A stretch of 52,070 nucleotides of DNA from Nitrospinota bacterium. Lineage in GTDB: Bacteria > Nitrospinota_A > UBA7883 > JACRLM01. The notes beneath the pieces were generated by a model. That model made no database searches, was not told the DNA's origin, and saw only the letters and a program-made list of their open reading frames with translations. The position numbers were made by a program, and so were the translations under genes. Where the stretch lies: the NCBI GenBank assembly GCA_016235255.1, contig JACRLM010000062.1, positions 1 through 52,070 on the forward strand. The letters are read 5' to 3'. Below, piece after piece: positions 16,683 to 25,821 of this stretch (the first letter of the stretch is position 1; the number at the start of each line of letters is the position of its first letter).

Positions 16683-18493
16683 GATCGGCCCGGTCCGTTT
16701 TTCATTTGTGCGCGGCGATTCTCCTTTTTCCGGGAGCCCACGCCGCTTCCGGCCAAGAGGATGCGCGCGCGGAGGTAAGCGCTTATATGGATCGCATAGG
16801 CCCCCGGCAGACCAATGCGCAAAACGCCGAGGAGCGCCACAACCTCATGGTCCAAATGGTCCAGCGGCTGATGCGCTCGGGCGTCAGGGCCGATGAAATC
16901 CTGCCGAGGGCCAAGGGGGAGGTGATATGGAGGTTGCTGCGGGACGGAGACAGACAGTCCGCCGCCAACGAGCTGGAAGGGGTGATAAGCGAGTTAAGAA
17001 GTAAGTACCAATACAGCGGTGAAGCCCCGGAAATAAAAGCGGCGGCTGATCGCGGAGCGGTAATGGCGCGCCAGCGGACCGCATTTAAACCTTCGCGCGA
17101 GTACGATGACGGTGGATTTTTGTGGGGGACCGAAGGGCTGTTCGATTTGAGCCAGCCGGGCTCCGGCGGCGGGGCGCAGGCGGAAATCATAAACACGGTG
17201 CTCCAGGTGAAATATGTGAAGGGCCGCTACAATCAGCGTGCGTTCACATCTGCTGATGGGGCGTTCACTCCCGAAGGATGCATGCCGTCACCCGCCAACT
17301 GCATAAGCAAAATAAACCTGGACGAGCTTGCCTCCATTTACAGGCTCAATAACTGGAGCATGGTCCCCATGCTTTCCGCCGACGACTCCATAGGCCAGAT
17401 TACCGGCGACGATATCGCCCGTTTCGCCGATTTCGCCGATTGGTTCGTCTCCCGCTACAAGGACACGGCGCGGATAAAGTATGTGGAGATGGTAAATGAT
17501 CCTACGCGATACTGGAAAGGTTCCACCGCCCAACTGTTGAAGCTTGCGAACATGTCATATGACCGCCTTAAGGCGAAGTATCCGGACATAATGGTCGGCT
17601 CGCCCGGCTTTGAGTACAGCTTCGATTCTCCCGATGATCCGGAGACAGCTAAAATGACCCAGATGGTGGAATATTTTCTGGACAGGAAAAACGGCGCCAA
17701 ATTCGATTTCTGGGCTTTTCACGGTTATCCGGCGCTGTTGCGCGGGAAAAGCGTGATTGAGATTTATCCACCGACGAAAGTTCCTGTTTACAATAAATAC
17801 GCCGGGGTCAGCGGAATAATGGAAATACGGAAGCGAATGGACGAGAACGGTTGGTTCGACCGGCTGATAATTGACACCGAGCATATCGGAGTGCGGCCTG
17901 GGCGCGAAAAGTATTCTGTGGAAGATAGCATGGTGGACGCGTCATACATGGCGCAACAGCTGATCCTGAAAAGGACCGTACGCCACAACGGAAGCCCCGC
18001 GCTAAACGGCATAATCACGATGAAGATATATAAAAAGGGGGACACACATGAACTGTGGTGGAATTCACTGGATGAAAAAGGAGAAGTCACGCCCGCCGTC
18101 GGTGGTGTGGGGCTGCTGATAAACAGGATCAGGGAATTCGTTCCATCGGAACATATAAGCGGTGAATACGGCGCGGACAACATCGCGTGGATCGAGAAGT
18201 TTGTTTCAAGGCAGGGCGGCAGGGAGCTTTATGTGTTTTTCAAGCCGTTCAAATCAGCGGAAGCGGACGGCCCGCCGGTGAGCGCCGAACAGGACAAGGG
18301 CCGCAAAGGAAAGATGAAAACCTCCATTTTCAGGATGGATGGCGGAAAAACGAGCTATTTGCTTAATCTGCCAGGCATTCCCAGGTCTATCAAGCTGACC
18401 CGGCTCAATGGAGACGAGCTTAAGCTGCAACCCGGTCTGGCCATTACTTTGACCGCGGAAAACGAACCTCAACTATTGGAGGTGAATTATTAA
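16679..18493 (+). CDS. Secreted TIM-barrel glycoside hydrolase-like protein
   Basis: An N-terminal signal peptide (cleavage near GAHA-ASGQ) precedes a 604-residue periplasmic protein. The central part resembles clan GH-A barrels (GH39/GH5/GH44 style). YVEMVNDP sits at the strand-4 position, where the acid/base usually reads Asn-Glu but here reads Asn273-Asp274. IIDTEHIG with Glu401 sits at the strand-7 nucleophile position. A C-terminal beta-rich domain (about 480-604) follows. Glycosidases inside Wzx/Wzy loci trim or recycle misdirected polymer (compare AlgL, PslG). The GTG start follows AAAGGAGGCAAA and overlaps the polymerase stop. The Asp substitution leaves activity uncertain. Confidence 0.7.
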   Translation: MRSARSVFHLCAAILLFPGAHAASGQEDARAEVSAYMDRIGPRQTNAQNAEERHNLMVQMVQRLMRSGVRADEILPRAKGEVIWRLLRDGDRQSAANELEGVISELRSKYQYSGEAPEIKAAADRGAVMARQRTAFKPSREYDDGGFLWGTEGLFDLSQPGSGGGAQAEIINTVLQVKYVKGRYNQRAFTSADGAFTPEGCMPSPANCISKINLDELASIYRLNNWSMVPMLSADDSIGQITGDDIARFADFADWFVSRYKDTARIKYVEMVNDPTRYWKGSTAQLLKLANMSYDRLKAKYPDIMVGSPGFEYSFDSPDDPETAKMTQMVEYFLDRKNGAKFDFWAFHGYPALLRGKSVIEIYPPTKVPVYNKYAGVSGIMEIRKRMDENGWFDRLIIDTEHIGVRPGREKYSVEDSMVDASYMAQQLILKRTVRHNGSPALNGIITMKIYKKGDTHELWWNSLDEKGEVTPAVGGVGLLINRIREFVPSEHISGEYGADNIAWIEKFVSRQGGRELYVFFKPFKSAEADGPPVSAEQDKGRKGKMKTSIFRMDGGKTSYLLNLPGIPRSIKLTRLNGDELKLQPGLAITLTAENEPQLLEVNY

Positions 18494-18494
18494 G

Positions 18495-19520
18495 TTGGCT
18501 GATGGCAATGGCGACCGCTTAAAAAAATTCCTGACGAACGCTTCGTTGGCCGTGGCGAGTATCATCCTGGTCCTTGCCGTCACAGAAGGCGCCCTGCGGA
18601 GCGCCAGGATATATAAGGATATCAGCAAGGGGCGCAAAGTGTGCCGCTTGAGCTCAAATCCCCGGATAGGCTTCGAATTTATTCCCGGATTCACATGGAA
18701 ATGGTTGCACGTGAACTCCTACGGATTCCGCGGGCCTGACTTCGGCCAGATCAAGCCTGAAAATGTTTTCCGCATCGTCGTCCTTGGCGATTCCATCGCC
18801 GTGGCGCCTTACCTGCCGGAAGAACACCTTTTCGCGAATGTCCTCGCACGAAAACTCAATGGAAATGCGCCAAAGACCGTCCGATATGAAGTCCTCAACG
18901 CCGCCGTGGGCGGTTATGACACATGGCAGGAACTTGAAGTCTACAAGGAAAAAGTCCGCGCTCTCAAGCCCGACCTTGTGATACTCGGAATCTGCCAGAA
19001 TGATTTTGTGAAAAACGGGAACCTGTCCACAGACTGGGCCGGTATCGTGCGAGGCGACCTGGACGTGGACGAGAGCGGCGAAAAGCTCGCCGCCGATATC
19101 ATGATCTACAGAAAAATCAAGCAGGCCATAAGGACGCTGAACCTGGCGAATGCAAGCAAAGAAGATGCGGGGAGATACCTTGCGCAATTGGCCCCGACAT
19201 TGTCGAAGTTGTGGAACGAGGGGGGCAAGCCGCTTGCCGAACTGTCCCTTGCGCTTAAAAACGACGGCGTCAAATCGCTTTTCGTAATATTCCCCTACAA
19301 GTTCCAGATGACGGAAAGCGGCCGCAGGTCATCGGATGAGCGATTCATGGAATTCTGCGAGCAGGCCAACCAGCCTTGCCTGGACCTTTTTGACGTGTAT
19401 AGATCAAACAGCGATGATTTATACATAAAAAACGACCACATCCATCCGTCAGTTAAAGGACACGAAATAACGGCGGAGGCGATATACCGCAGGATTAAAG
19501 ACGCCGGATTTATTGAATGA
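18495..19520 (+). CDS. Membrane-anchored SGNH/GDSL hydrolase
   Basis: The protein has 341 residues with one N-terminal transmembrane helix (about 15-37) and a periplasmic SGNH domain. Block I is VVLGDSIA (Ser100), block III is GICQND, and block V is DHIHPS near residue 325, supplying the Asp-His pair. NSYGFRGPDF upstream of the first block is typical of polysaccharide-associated SGNH proteins. It probably adds or removes O-acetyl or other acyl esters on the polymer, which would connect it to the acyl-CoA ligase of the same locus. The start is TTG at 18495 with GGAGGTG about nine bases upstream, overlapping the end of the preceding gene. Confidence 0.85.
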   Translation: MADGNGDRLKKFLTNASLAVASIILVLAVTEGALRSARIYKDISKGRKVCRLSSNPRIGFEFIPGFTWKWLHVNSYGFRGPDFGQIKPENVFRIVVLGDSIAVAPYLPEEHLFANVLARKLNGNAPKTVRYEVLNAAVGGYDTWQELEVYKEKVRALKPDLVILGICQNDFVKNGNLSTDWAGIVRGDLDVDESGEKLAADIMIYRKIKQAIRTLNLANASKEDAGRYLAQLAPTLSKLWNEGGKPLAELSLALKNDGVKSLFVIFPYKFQMTESGRRSSDERFMEFCEQANQPCLDLFDVYRSNSDDLYIKNDHIHPSVKGHEITAEAIYRRIKDAGFIE

Positions 19521-19632
19521 TCTCAAGGCCAAGCAAAGTGTCGGATTGCATTGAAAATGCGGAGTTGCCGCTCCTTCTTGCCACGGCGGGTTGGGGCGCG
19601 TAAAATATATATTTTGCAGAGGTTTTAAATTA

Positions 19633-21156
19633 ATGCGAGCGCTTCTTATCCGCCCGCCCTATTCGCGGCTGAAAAAGACCGGGCAGGCGCCATATTTCCC
19701 GCTTGGAATCGGATATATAGCCGCCACGCTGGAAAAGGCCGGCATAACGGCCGCTATTTACCATGCCGAAAATCCCAGGCTTCCCGAAGAGCGGATAATA
19801 GAGGACGAAGAGGCGGTTTTCTATCAGCGGTCGGCAAGCCAGAAAAGATATTTCGAGGCTTTGGACAACGACTCCCACCCCATATGGGAAGAGGTGCGGC
19901 AGACAATCAGGGATTTCAAACCCGATATTGTGGGGATATCGGTGCTGACCGTCGAAGTCGGCTCCGCCCTTAAAATCAGCGAAATCTGCAAGAAATATAA
20001 CCCCTCGCTGCCGGTGGTGTGGGGGGGTGTGCACCCGACCTTCAATCCGGGCGACGCGTTCGTGAACGGGACGGTGGACTTTGTTGTGCGCGGGGAAGGG
20101 GAGGAGACCTTTCTGGAGCTATGCCGCAAGATCGAAAAAGGCGAGAAAGATTTTAGCGGAACTCATGGCGTGAGCTTCGTGAAGGAAGGGAAAATCGTAC
20201 ACAATCCCCCGCGCGCCCTGATCGAGGATGTGGACACGATACCGTTCCCCGCGTCGAACCTTATCCTGTATCCAGAATCGTTCGACTATAAATCGATGGG
20301 GAGCATGATCGCCTCCCGGGGATGCCCGTGGCGGTGCGCCTTTTGTTCGTCCAGGCTTTTCTGGGAGAAGAAGCTGCGGTTGCGTTCGCCGGAAAACATC
20401 ATCGAAGAGATCAAGGCCATCAAGCAAAAGTACGGCGTCAATTACATCATGTTCTGGGACGATTCGTTCTCCGTCAGCAAGAAGGTGGCCATCAGGTATT
20501 GCAAGCAGATAGTTGAGAGCGGGCTGAATATAACGTGGCGCACGGCCACCCGGGCGGACCTTGTGGACGATGAGCTGCTTTACTGGATGAAAAGGGCCGG
20601 CTGCGTGAAGCTGGAAATAGGGGTGGAGACCGGAAGCCCCAGGATGCAAAAGCTCATAAAAAAGGATGTGGACAACGAGCTTGTGCGGCGCGCCTGCTCG
20701 ATGATAAAGAAAAGCGGAATCGCGGTTGGCGCTTTCTTCATGGCCGGATTTCCGGAAGAGACACTCGATGACATGGAGCAGACCTTCGCCCTGATGAAGG
20801 ACCTCAACCTTGAGGAAGTGGCGTTCAACATCGTCGATCCGATGCCGGGGAGCGACCTTTTGACAAGCGCCGTGAGCCTGGGGCTAGTGGACGCGGGGGC
20901 CGACTGGAGCAGGTTCCGTTTCTGGCCGGACAGGCATTTCATGGCGCATGTGCCGCCGGAGGCCTTTAACCAGAAGGCCAAGGAAATGGGCGCCTGGGTA
21001 TATAAACACAATAACGATTTCTCGACAAAGTTCAGGAAGCTTAAAAGCCGTGTCTGGTTCTACATACGGCACGACCCGAAGACCCTGGCCATCAAGACGG
21101 CGCAGTATATCGGCCGGAGGATGCGGGTGCGAAAACTGAAAACCGGCGGCTATTAG
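19633..21156 (+). CDS. B12-binding-domain radical SAM protein
   Basis: The start at 19633 gives 507 residues and is preferred because the protein then begins directly with the Rossmann strand MRALLIRPPYSR. Residues 1-165 form a cobalamin-binding-like domain (VWGGVHPTFNP, VVRGEGEETF) but lack the lower-ligand DxHxxG motif, as is common in this class. The radical SAM site is Cys231-x3-Cys235-x2-Cys238 (RGCPWRCAFC). The middle region, IGVETGSPRMQKLIKK, is typical of the Elp3-like barrel. Substrates in this class include lipids, hopanoids, sugars and peptides. It lies 112 bases after the SGNH gene and converges with a second enzyme of the same class. The substrate is unknown. Confidence 0.85.
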   Translation: MRALLIRPPYSRLKKTGQAPYFPLGIGYIAATLEKAGITAAIYHAENPRLPEERIIEDEEAVFYQRSASQKRYFEALDNDSHPIWEEVRQTIRDFKPDIVGISVLTVEVGSALKISEICKKYNPSLPVVWGGVHPTFNPGDAFVNGTVDFVVRGEGEETFLELCRKIEKGEKDFSGTHGVSFVKEGKIVHNPPRALIEDVDTIPFPASNLILYPESFDYKSMGSMIASRGCPWRCAFCSSRLFWEKKLRLRSPENIIEEIKAIKQKYGVNYIMFWDDSFSVSKKVAIRYCKQIVESGLNITWRTATRADLVDDELLYWMKRAGCVKLEIGVETGSPRMQKLIKKDVDNELVRRACSMIKKSGIAVGAFFMAGFPEETLDDMEQTFALMKDLNLEEVAFNIVDPMPGSDLLTSAVSLGLVDAGADWSRFRFWPDRHFMAHVPPEAFNQKAKEMGAWVYKHNNDFSTKFRKLKSRVWFYIRHDPKTLAIKTAQYIGRRMRVRKLKTGGY

Positions 21157-21186
21157 GCGTTACGAAAAGCCGCGGATACGCGCAGG

Positions 21187-22779
21187 TCAGGACATCCGAG
21201 AAGTGACGCTGCGGATGTATTTGAATATCCGGGAAAAATCACCCCGAGCCAAAGCCCTGATCCCTTTGGAGACCACGATAAGCCCTTCTGTGATCCGGTA
21301 AAGCGAGGTATAAAGCCCTGAAAGCCAAGGTTTGTCCATTGTCTTGGCAAGCGGCTCCCATGCAAGCGCGTGGATGATCCACCGGGGGAACCGGGAGAAA
21401 CCGGCCAGGTACATCAGCATGTTCACATACGTCCCCTTGGGGGTGTGCAGATGCTTGGAGAATATCTCCCTTATCTCATCCTCCTCGGTCTTTATTATGC
21501 CGTCCGCCTTGGCCCGGGCGTAAAGCTCGGTGCCGGGAAAGCAGACAAGCGACGCCCTCTTCAGCCAGAATGGCGCGGGAAGTTTCAGCACTGTCTTTAG
21601 CGTCTGGATATTGTCCGCCGGCGTCTCCCACGGATTGTCCAGGATCACGTGGTAGCACGGCGGCGATATGCGCCTGCCGTGGTTGTGGAATATTCTGGCC
21701 GCCTTGAGTATGGCCTCGTCGGAGGTCTTCCTTTTGTACAACGCCTTGGCGCTGTCCGCGGTGGACTGGATACCCATCTCCACGAACGCAAGTCCTGCGT
21801 CCAGCAACGCCTCAACTTTCTCCTCGTTCACCGTGGCGGGGCTTACCTGGATGTGGAACGGCATCCCGATGGTCTGCTTATAGACCTTTGAAAATTCCAC
21901 CACCTCCTTTGTGGGGCGGGCGAGGAACGTGTCGTCGAAAAGGAATATGCTTTCCACGAAGGGAAGCTCCTTTTTCACCCACAGCAATTCTCCCATGATG
22001 TGGCCGATGCTCCGTTTGCGAAGGTAGCGCTGGCCGGTGTACAGGTCGGCCAGGGTCTTTTCCGCGCAGAAGGTGCAGTGATGCGGGCAGCCCCGGGTGG
22101 TCATGGTCTTGTACGACAGCGTCCTTTTGTACGAGTCGTTGAAAGAGCCCTCGATGTGCGGCTCCATGGGGAACGAGCGCTTGAGAATCTCCTTGGTCAC
22201 CGGCTCGAGCTTGCAGGTGATATTGTTGTATATATAGTGGCCGTCCGTGCCGAAATCATACGGCGGAAAAATGTCCAGGTCCTGCGCCAATGGCCGCAAC
22301 GAATTCCTGGTGATCCTGCCGTCCTTTTTGACCCAGAGGTTCTGTATGTCCGAATAGTCCCGCCCGGCCTCGATCCGTTCCACCAGTTCGAGCATGGCCT
22401 CTTCCCCCTCGCCGACGCATACGATGTCGGCGAAATTCAGGCAATCCTCCGGCATCACGGTGGGGTGTATCCCGCCCACGGCAATTGGGGCGCCACACCC
22501 TTTTTTCACGGCGGCGGCGATCTGCTTCCCCCGGTCCAGGTAGTGGCTCATGAACGAAATGCCGACTAGCCCCGCCCCGGAGCAAAGTTCCACCACAGTG
22601 TCCAGAATGGACTTCTCGTACTCATACCGGAACCCGGCCTTGTGCTTGTATTTTTCAACCCCGCCGGGGAGGAAAACAAGGCGGACATCCTTGCCCTTGC
22701 TTTTCAGATAGGAGGAAAGGCCGCGTACACCGAAGGCCGCCACATCAGGCGGCGTGGGGGCGATCAATACTACTTTCAT
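21187..22779 (-). CDS. Second B12-binding-domain radical SAM protein
   Basis: The 530-residue protein begins MKVVLIAPTPPD and has a B12-binding-like domain (IAVGGIHPTVMP, VCVGEGEEAM). The radical SAM site is Cys231-x3-Cys235-x2-Cys238 (TTRGCPHHCTFC). A C-terminal extension of about 100 residues after the barrel is rich in basic and aromatic residues. It is clearly a different subfamily from the convergent radical SAM gene. It is last in a minus-strand operon with the acyltransferase (TGATG one-base overlap) and the AP-superfamily protein. The operon setting suggests modification of a lipid or lipid-linked intermediate rather than of a peptide. Confidence 0.87.
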   Translation of the reverse strand: MKVVLIAPTPPDVAAFGVRGLSSYLKSKGKDVRLVFLPGGVEKYKHKAGFRYEYEKSILDTVVELCSGAGLVGISFMSHYLDRGKQIAAAVKKGCGAPIAVGGIHPTVMPEDCLNFADIVCVGEGEEAMLELVERIEAGRDYSDIQNLWVKKDGRITRNSLRPLAQDLDIFPPYDFGTDGHYIYNNITCKLEPVTKEILKRSFPMEPHIEGSFNDSYKRTLSYKTMTTRGCPHHCTFCAEKTLADLYTGQRYLRKRSIGHIMGELLWVKKELPFVESIFLFDDTFLARPTKEVVEFSKVYKQTIGMPFHIQVSPATVNEEKVEALLDAGLAFVEMGIQSTADSAKALYKRKTSDEAILKAARIFHNHGRRISPPCYHVILDNPWETPADNIQTLKTVLKLPAPFWLKRASLVCFPGTELYARAKADGIIKTEEDEIREIFSKHLHTPKGTYVNMLMYLAGFSRFPRWIIHALAWEPLAKTMDKPWLSGLYTSLYRITEGLIVVSKGIRALARGDFSRIFKYIRSVTSRMS

Positions 22780-23762
22780 CAGGCTCCGATTCCGCGCAAA
22801 GCGCCTCCCTGTGCGGCGGCGTCCGCCGTGTCATACATGAACGGAGGCTCGCCGTATATTTCCATATGCTTGCGCCACGCCAGGAAGTTCAGGTAATGGC
22901 AGGGATACTTTCTGACGTATTCGTCCAGCCGGGCGGCGAACATCTGGATGTTATGTTTCAAGTCTGTGTCATAATCGCCGCCGGTATGAAGTTTAAGCGG
23001 TTCCTCCAAAATCATCCTGCTCCTGCCGTTTTTTTCTCTGATCATAAAGGTTGGCATTACCACACAGCCTGTGCGCATGGCAAGATCCATCGCCCCAGTG
23101 GAAAGCTGGAAAGTTTTGCCAAGAATGCCGGCGTGGACACGATTTTTGCCACCGCCACCATCAATTGCAATCCCTAATATATCATTACCTTTCAGGCAAT
23201 CGTACGCTTTTCTTATGGACTTGAAGAGGTTGATGTGGGTGACTGGCAGGGATAGCTCGCACTCCATCCGCAGTTTGAGCGAGGCCTTTTCCATCCATGA
23301 AAACTTTCTTCCGGGCTGGATGTCCGCCCATGTGGTGGCGGGGGCGCTGATTTGGGACATTTTATAGCCCCTGTATCCGATCGCGGGCATTATCAACTGG
23401 TTTGCGCCGAAATGAGCGAACAGAAGCATCACCCCCCGCCCCTGTTTCAAGGCCTCGTCCAGCCTCCATAAGTCTTCACAGCTGGAAAAGTCGCCTATGT
23501 TGGAACGGTTCAGGCCGGGGTAAACCAGTATTTCAAACTCGTTGAGACAGTGGACCTGGCAGGCGCGTTTGGCCACGCGATTTGCATCGGGAATCCCGAA
23601 CGCTCCGCACAAGCGTATGAAAGCTTTCCTTTTGTTTTTAGCGGCGCTATAAAGCGCGTATCCGGCAAGATGCGCCAGAGCGTGGATCATGCTCGCCGGC
23701 AACCTTCTTAATAGCCAGCGGAACGGCTTCCAGTAAAGCCACATCATCATATCTTTTAACAT
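22779..23762 (-). CDS. LpxL/HtrB-like lysophospholipid acyltransferase family protein
   Basis: The 327-residue protein has an N-terminal membrane-associated helix and the LpxL-type core: GRGVMLLFAHFGANQ, GIAIDGGGGKNRV, LSTGAMDLAMRTGCVVMPTFMIRE and YLNFLAWRKHMEIYGEPP. In the family the catalytic motif is H-x4-(D/E). Here His117 is followed four residues later by Gln122 in place of the acidic residue, so the charge-relay partner is missing. It could be a divergent acyltransferase with another acceptor, or inactive. It sits between an AP-superfamily protein (39-base gap) and a radical SAM enzyme (overlapping), and is not with other lipid A genes. Confidence 0.75.
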   Translation of the reverse strand: MLKDMMMWLYWKPFRWLLRRLPASMIHALAHLAGYALYSAAKNKRKAFIRLCGAFGIPDANRVAKRACQVHCLNEFEILVYPGLNRSNIGDFSSCEDLWRLDEALKQGRGVMLLFAHFGANQLIMPAIGYRGYKMSQISAPATTWADIQPGRKFSWMEKASLKLRMECELSLPVTHINLFKSIRKAYDCLKGNDILGIAIDGGGGKNRVHAGILGKTFQLSTGAMDLAMRTGCVVMPTFMIREKNGRSRMILEEPLKLHTGGDYDTDLKHNIQMFAARLDEYVRKYPCHYLNFLAWRKHMEIYGEPPFMYDTADAAAQGGALRGIGA

Positions 23763-23801
23763 GGCCTTACGATCCGCTGGTCAACTTGCCGTTTCGGCGT
23801 T

Positions 23802-25415
23802 TCATTCCAGATATCCAAGCTCGATCATCTTTTGCCGTATCTGCTCGGCCTCGTCCTCGGAAAAATCCTTGGCCGATCCGGTCTTAGAAATGGCGTACTC
23901 ACCGGCGGGACTTTCAACGGGCGCACCTTCGATCGCTTCACTTAGCACCTTGCCGTCGAACTCGTTGCTCACAGGCAGCCCCATCAGGTGGAGCGCCGTG
24001 GGGGTTACGTCCATCACGTCGGCCCCGGAAAGTTTCACCCCTTTTTTTACCTTCGGGCCGCGCATCATGAGCACTCCGTAATCGTCGTGCCTGCCGGACC
24101 AGCGATGGGCGAAGAACATTCCGGTGTTCTCCATCCTGTAATAGGCCGCTTCCGACGGCGATATGGTGTGATAGCCCATCTTGCACACCACCACTAAATC
24201 CGGTATCCCTTCAAGGCCGTCGGGCGAATGATAGATTTCTTCCCGCTTCTGGGCCGATTCGATCACTTTTTCGCCGTTGGCCGGATCCTTTATCTCAAGC
24301 AGTTTTGCGATAAGCTCGCCTCGCACGCGTTCATACTCGGCCCCGGGCTCCACCGTCCCCGTCTTTTGCCGCCCCTTCACATTGATGAACACGCCTCCGG
24401 CCGCACCTTCGGTGAAGGCCTTGGTGTTCGCCCAGTCCACCCCCCCGAAGAACCTGTTGATCTGTTCGTCCTTGTCCGGGGCGATTCCCAGCGCCTTGCG
24501 CTTTATCCTTTGGATGATAGAAGAGATTTTGGAAGGCGCGGCGGATTTGGCCGGATTGTCCGCATACGTTATATAGCCGTTCTCCTCAAGCCATGCTCCT
24601 AGGGAAAAGGCCGTGCGTAACGGGCCGAACCCATGGTCCGACACTATTATAAGCGTGTCTTCAGGGCCCATCCTGCGGGCTATCTTGCCGATGGATCCGT
24701 CCAGTTTCTTGTAAACGTCCCCGATCATGGAACCGTAGCGCCGCCTGTCGGCGTCGTTGACCGTCGTGTTCTTTTCGTCTATGAATTTCCAGAACTGGTG
24801 CTGGATGCGGTCCGTCTCCACATAGACCATGAACAAAAAGTCCGGATCGTCCTTGGCCAGAAGATAATCCAGCACTGCGTCCTTCTGCTCGATGGACTCA
24901 TAGGTGGTCTTTATGACCCTTTCAAGGTTTTCTCCCTGCACCGCCTCGAAACGGTATTTGCCGAACCTTTTCTGCAGATCGCCCCGAAGCTCCAGGGGCC
25001 ATGTGAAGTCGTCGGCCGATTCGGGGGTGAACATGCCGGTGATCATGAATCCGCCCACATGCTCCGGCGGATAGGTCAGCGGCACGTTCATCACGCCGGT
25101 CTTTACCCCCATGGAGTTTACGATGCTCCATATTGGCTCGTTCTTCCTGTATGTGGAATTCGCAAAACTCATGTGGTAATCGGGATGATGGATGAAAGCG
25201 TCGGCGATGCCGTGCCTGCCGGGATTGACCCCGGTGATTATTGAGGACCACGCCACCGGGGAGAAGGCCGGCACGGTGGATTTTAACGGGGCCCATGCCC
25301 CTTGAGCCATTACGGAGCCGATATTCGGTAATTCGCCGCGTTCCACCATGGGGGACACTATGTTGAAAGTGGCCCCGTCAATCCCGATTATGTATAAACG
25401 GCTTCTTTTCCCCAT
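23802..25415 (-). CDS. Alkaline phosphatase superfamily phosphodiesterase/nucleotide pyrophosphatase-like protein
   Basis: About 537 residues start with MGKRSRLYIIGIDGATFN, where Asp13 is the first metal ligand. The nucleophile region is STVPAFSPVAWSSIITG, with a Thr/Ser candidate. The second metal site is VSDHGFGP, and the C-terminal His region is WSGRHDDYGVL. There is no signal peptide or clear membrane helix. This group is frequently found beside radical SAM and polysaccharide genes in environmental genomes, where no reaction is known; phosphodiester or phosphonate transfer is possible. The start at 25415 is chosen over 25427 because the first four codons add nothing to the fold. It is first of a three-gene minus-strand operon. 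Confidence 0.85.
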   Translation of the reverse strand: MGKRSRLYIIGIDGATFNIVSPMVERGELPNIGSVMAQGAWAPLKSTVPAFSPVAWSSIITGVNPGRHGIADAFIHHPDYHMSFANSTYRKNEPIWSIVNSMGVKTGVMNVPLTYPPEHVGGFMITGMFTPESADDFTWPLELRGDLQKRFGKYRFEAVQGENLERVIKTTYESIEQKDAVLDYLLAKDDPDFLFMVYVETDRIQHQFWKFIDEKNTTVNDADRRRYGSMIGDVYKKLDGSIGKIARRMGPEDTLIIVSDHGFGPLRTAFSLGAWLEENGYITYADNPAKSAAPSKISSIIQRIKRKALGIAPDKDEQINRFFGGVDWANTKAFTEGAAGGVFINVKGRQKTGTVEPGAEYERVRGELIAKLLEIKDPANGEKVIESAQKREEIYHSPDGLEGIPDLVVVCKMGYHTISPSEAAYYRMENTGMFFAHRWSGRHDDYGVLMMRGPKVKKGVKLSGADVMDVTPTALHLMGLPVSNEFDGKVLSEAIEGAPVESPAGEYAISKTGSAKDFSEDEAEQIRQKMIELGYLE

Positions 25416-25628
25416 AACGTGCAACACTCAAAATGATCAAGGACTGGCTTTATGTCCGGTCATCGCAAACCAGACTTTGGCGTCAACGCCAACGGCGGGA
25501 TGTCGTTCAACGGATGTCAGTCCACAAAACATCAAAACCGGCCAATTCAGGTAATTTTAATTTTGTGGAACTTTTTCAGCGCAAATCCGCATGGGCCGCT
25601 CCACCGTTCACAAATATAACATATGCCG

Positions 25629-25648
25629 GGAAATTCGCCCAAATTTCC
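25629..25648. promoter_or_regulatory. Inverted repeat, possible activator-binding site upstream of the sigma-54 promoter
   Basis: Perfect seven-base arms GGAAATT and AATTTCC are separated by six bases. The site lies about 120-140 bases before the -24 element, the usual distance for an enhancer-binding-protein site. Its role is inferred from position only. Confidence 0.35.
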
Positions 25649-25769
25649 GGGTTGATCGAATCTGCCCTCAATGGCAAACCGGCAACTAATGCCTGTCCAT
25701 AGCAGGAAGTGCCACATCGCCTCCAGCTTGTTTTTAACGTATCGCATTGAAAAACAATGATTATTGTCT

Positions 25770-25785
25770 TGGCGCCACTGTTGCA
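25770..25785 (+). promoter_or_regulatory. Sigma-54 (RpoN) -24/-12 promoter of the EF-hand gene
   Basis: TGGC at 25770-25773 and TTGCA at 25781-25785 place the invariant GG and GC dinucleotides exactly ten bases apart, as in the TGGCACG-N4-TTGCW consensus. Transcription would start near 25797, followed by AGGAG at 25809-25813 and ATG at 25822, so all parts of an expression signal are in order. Confidence 0.65.
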
Positions 25786-25821
25786 AAGATGTCTTGCAGG
25801 ACTATTACAGGAGATTTGAAG

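Larger units (their letters stand above)
25416..25821. other. Divergent intergenic region with regulatory elements
   Basis: About 400 bases separate the AP-superfamily gene from the EF-hand gene. No gene is supported on either strand. It contains a sigma-54 promoter match and an upstream inverted repeat, both listed separately. Confidence 0.5.

Noticed and set aside
25547..25786. Small minus-strand frame in the gap before the EF-hand gene
   Set aside because: It lacks a ribosome binding site and domain, and it overlaps the sigma-54 promoter and the inverted repeat.
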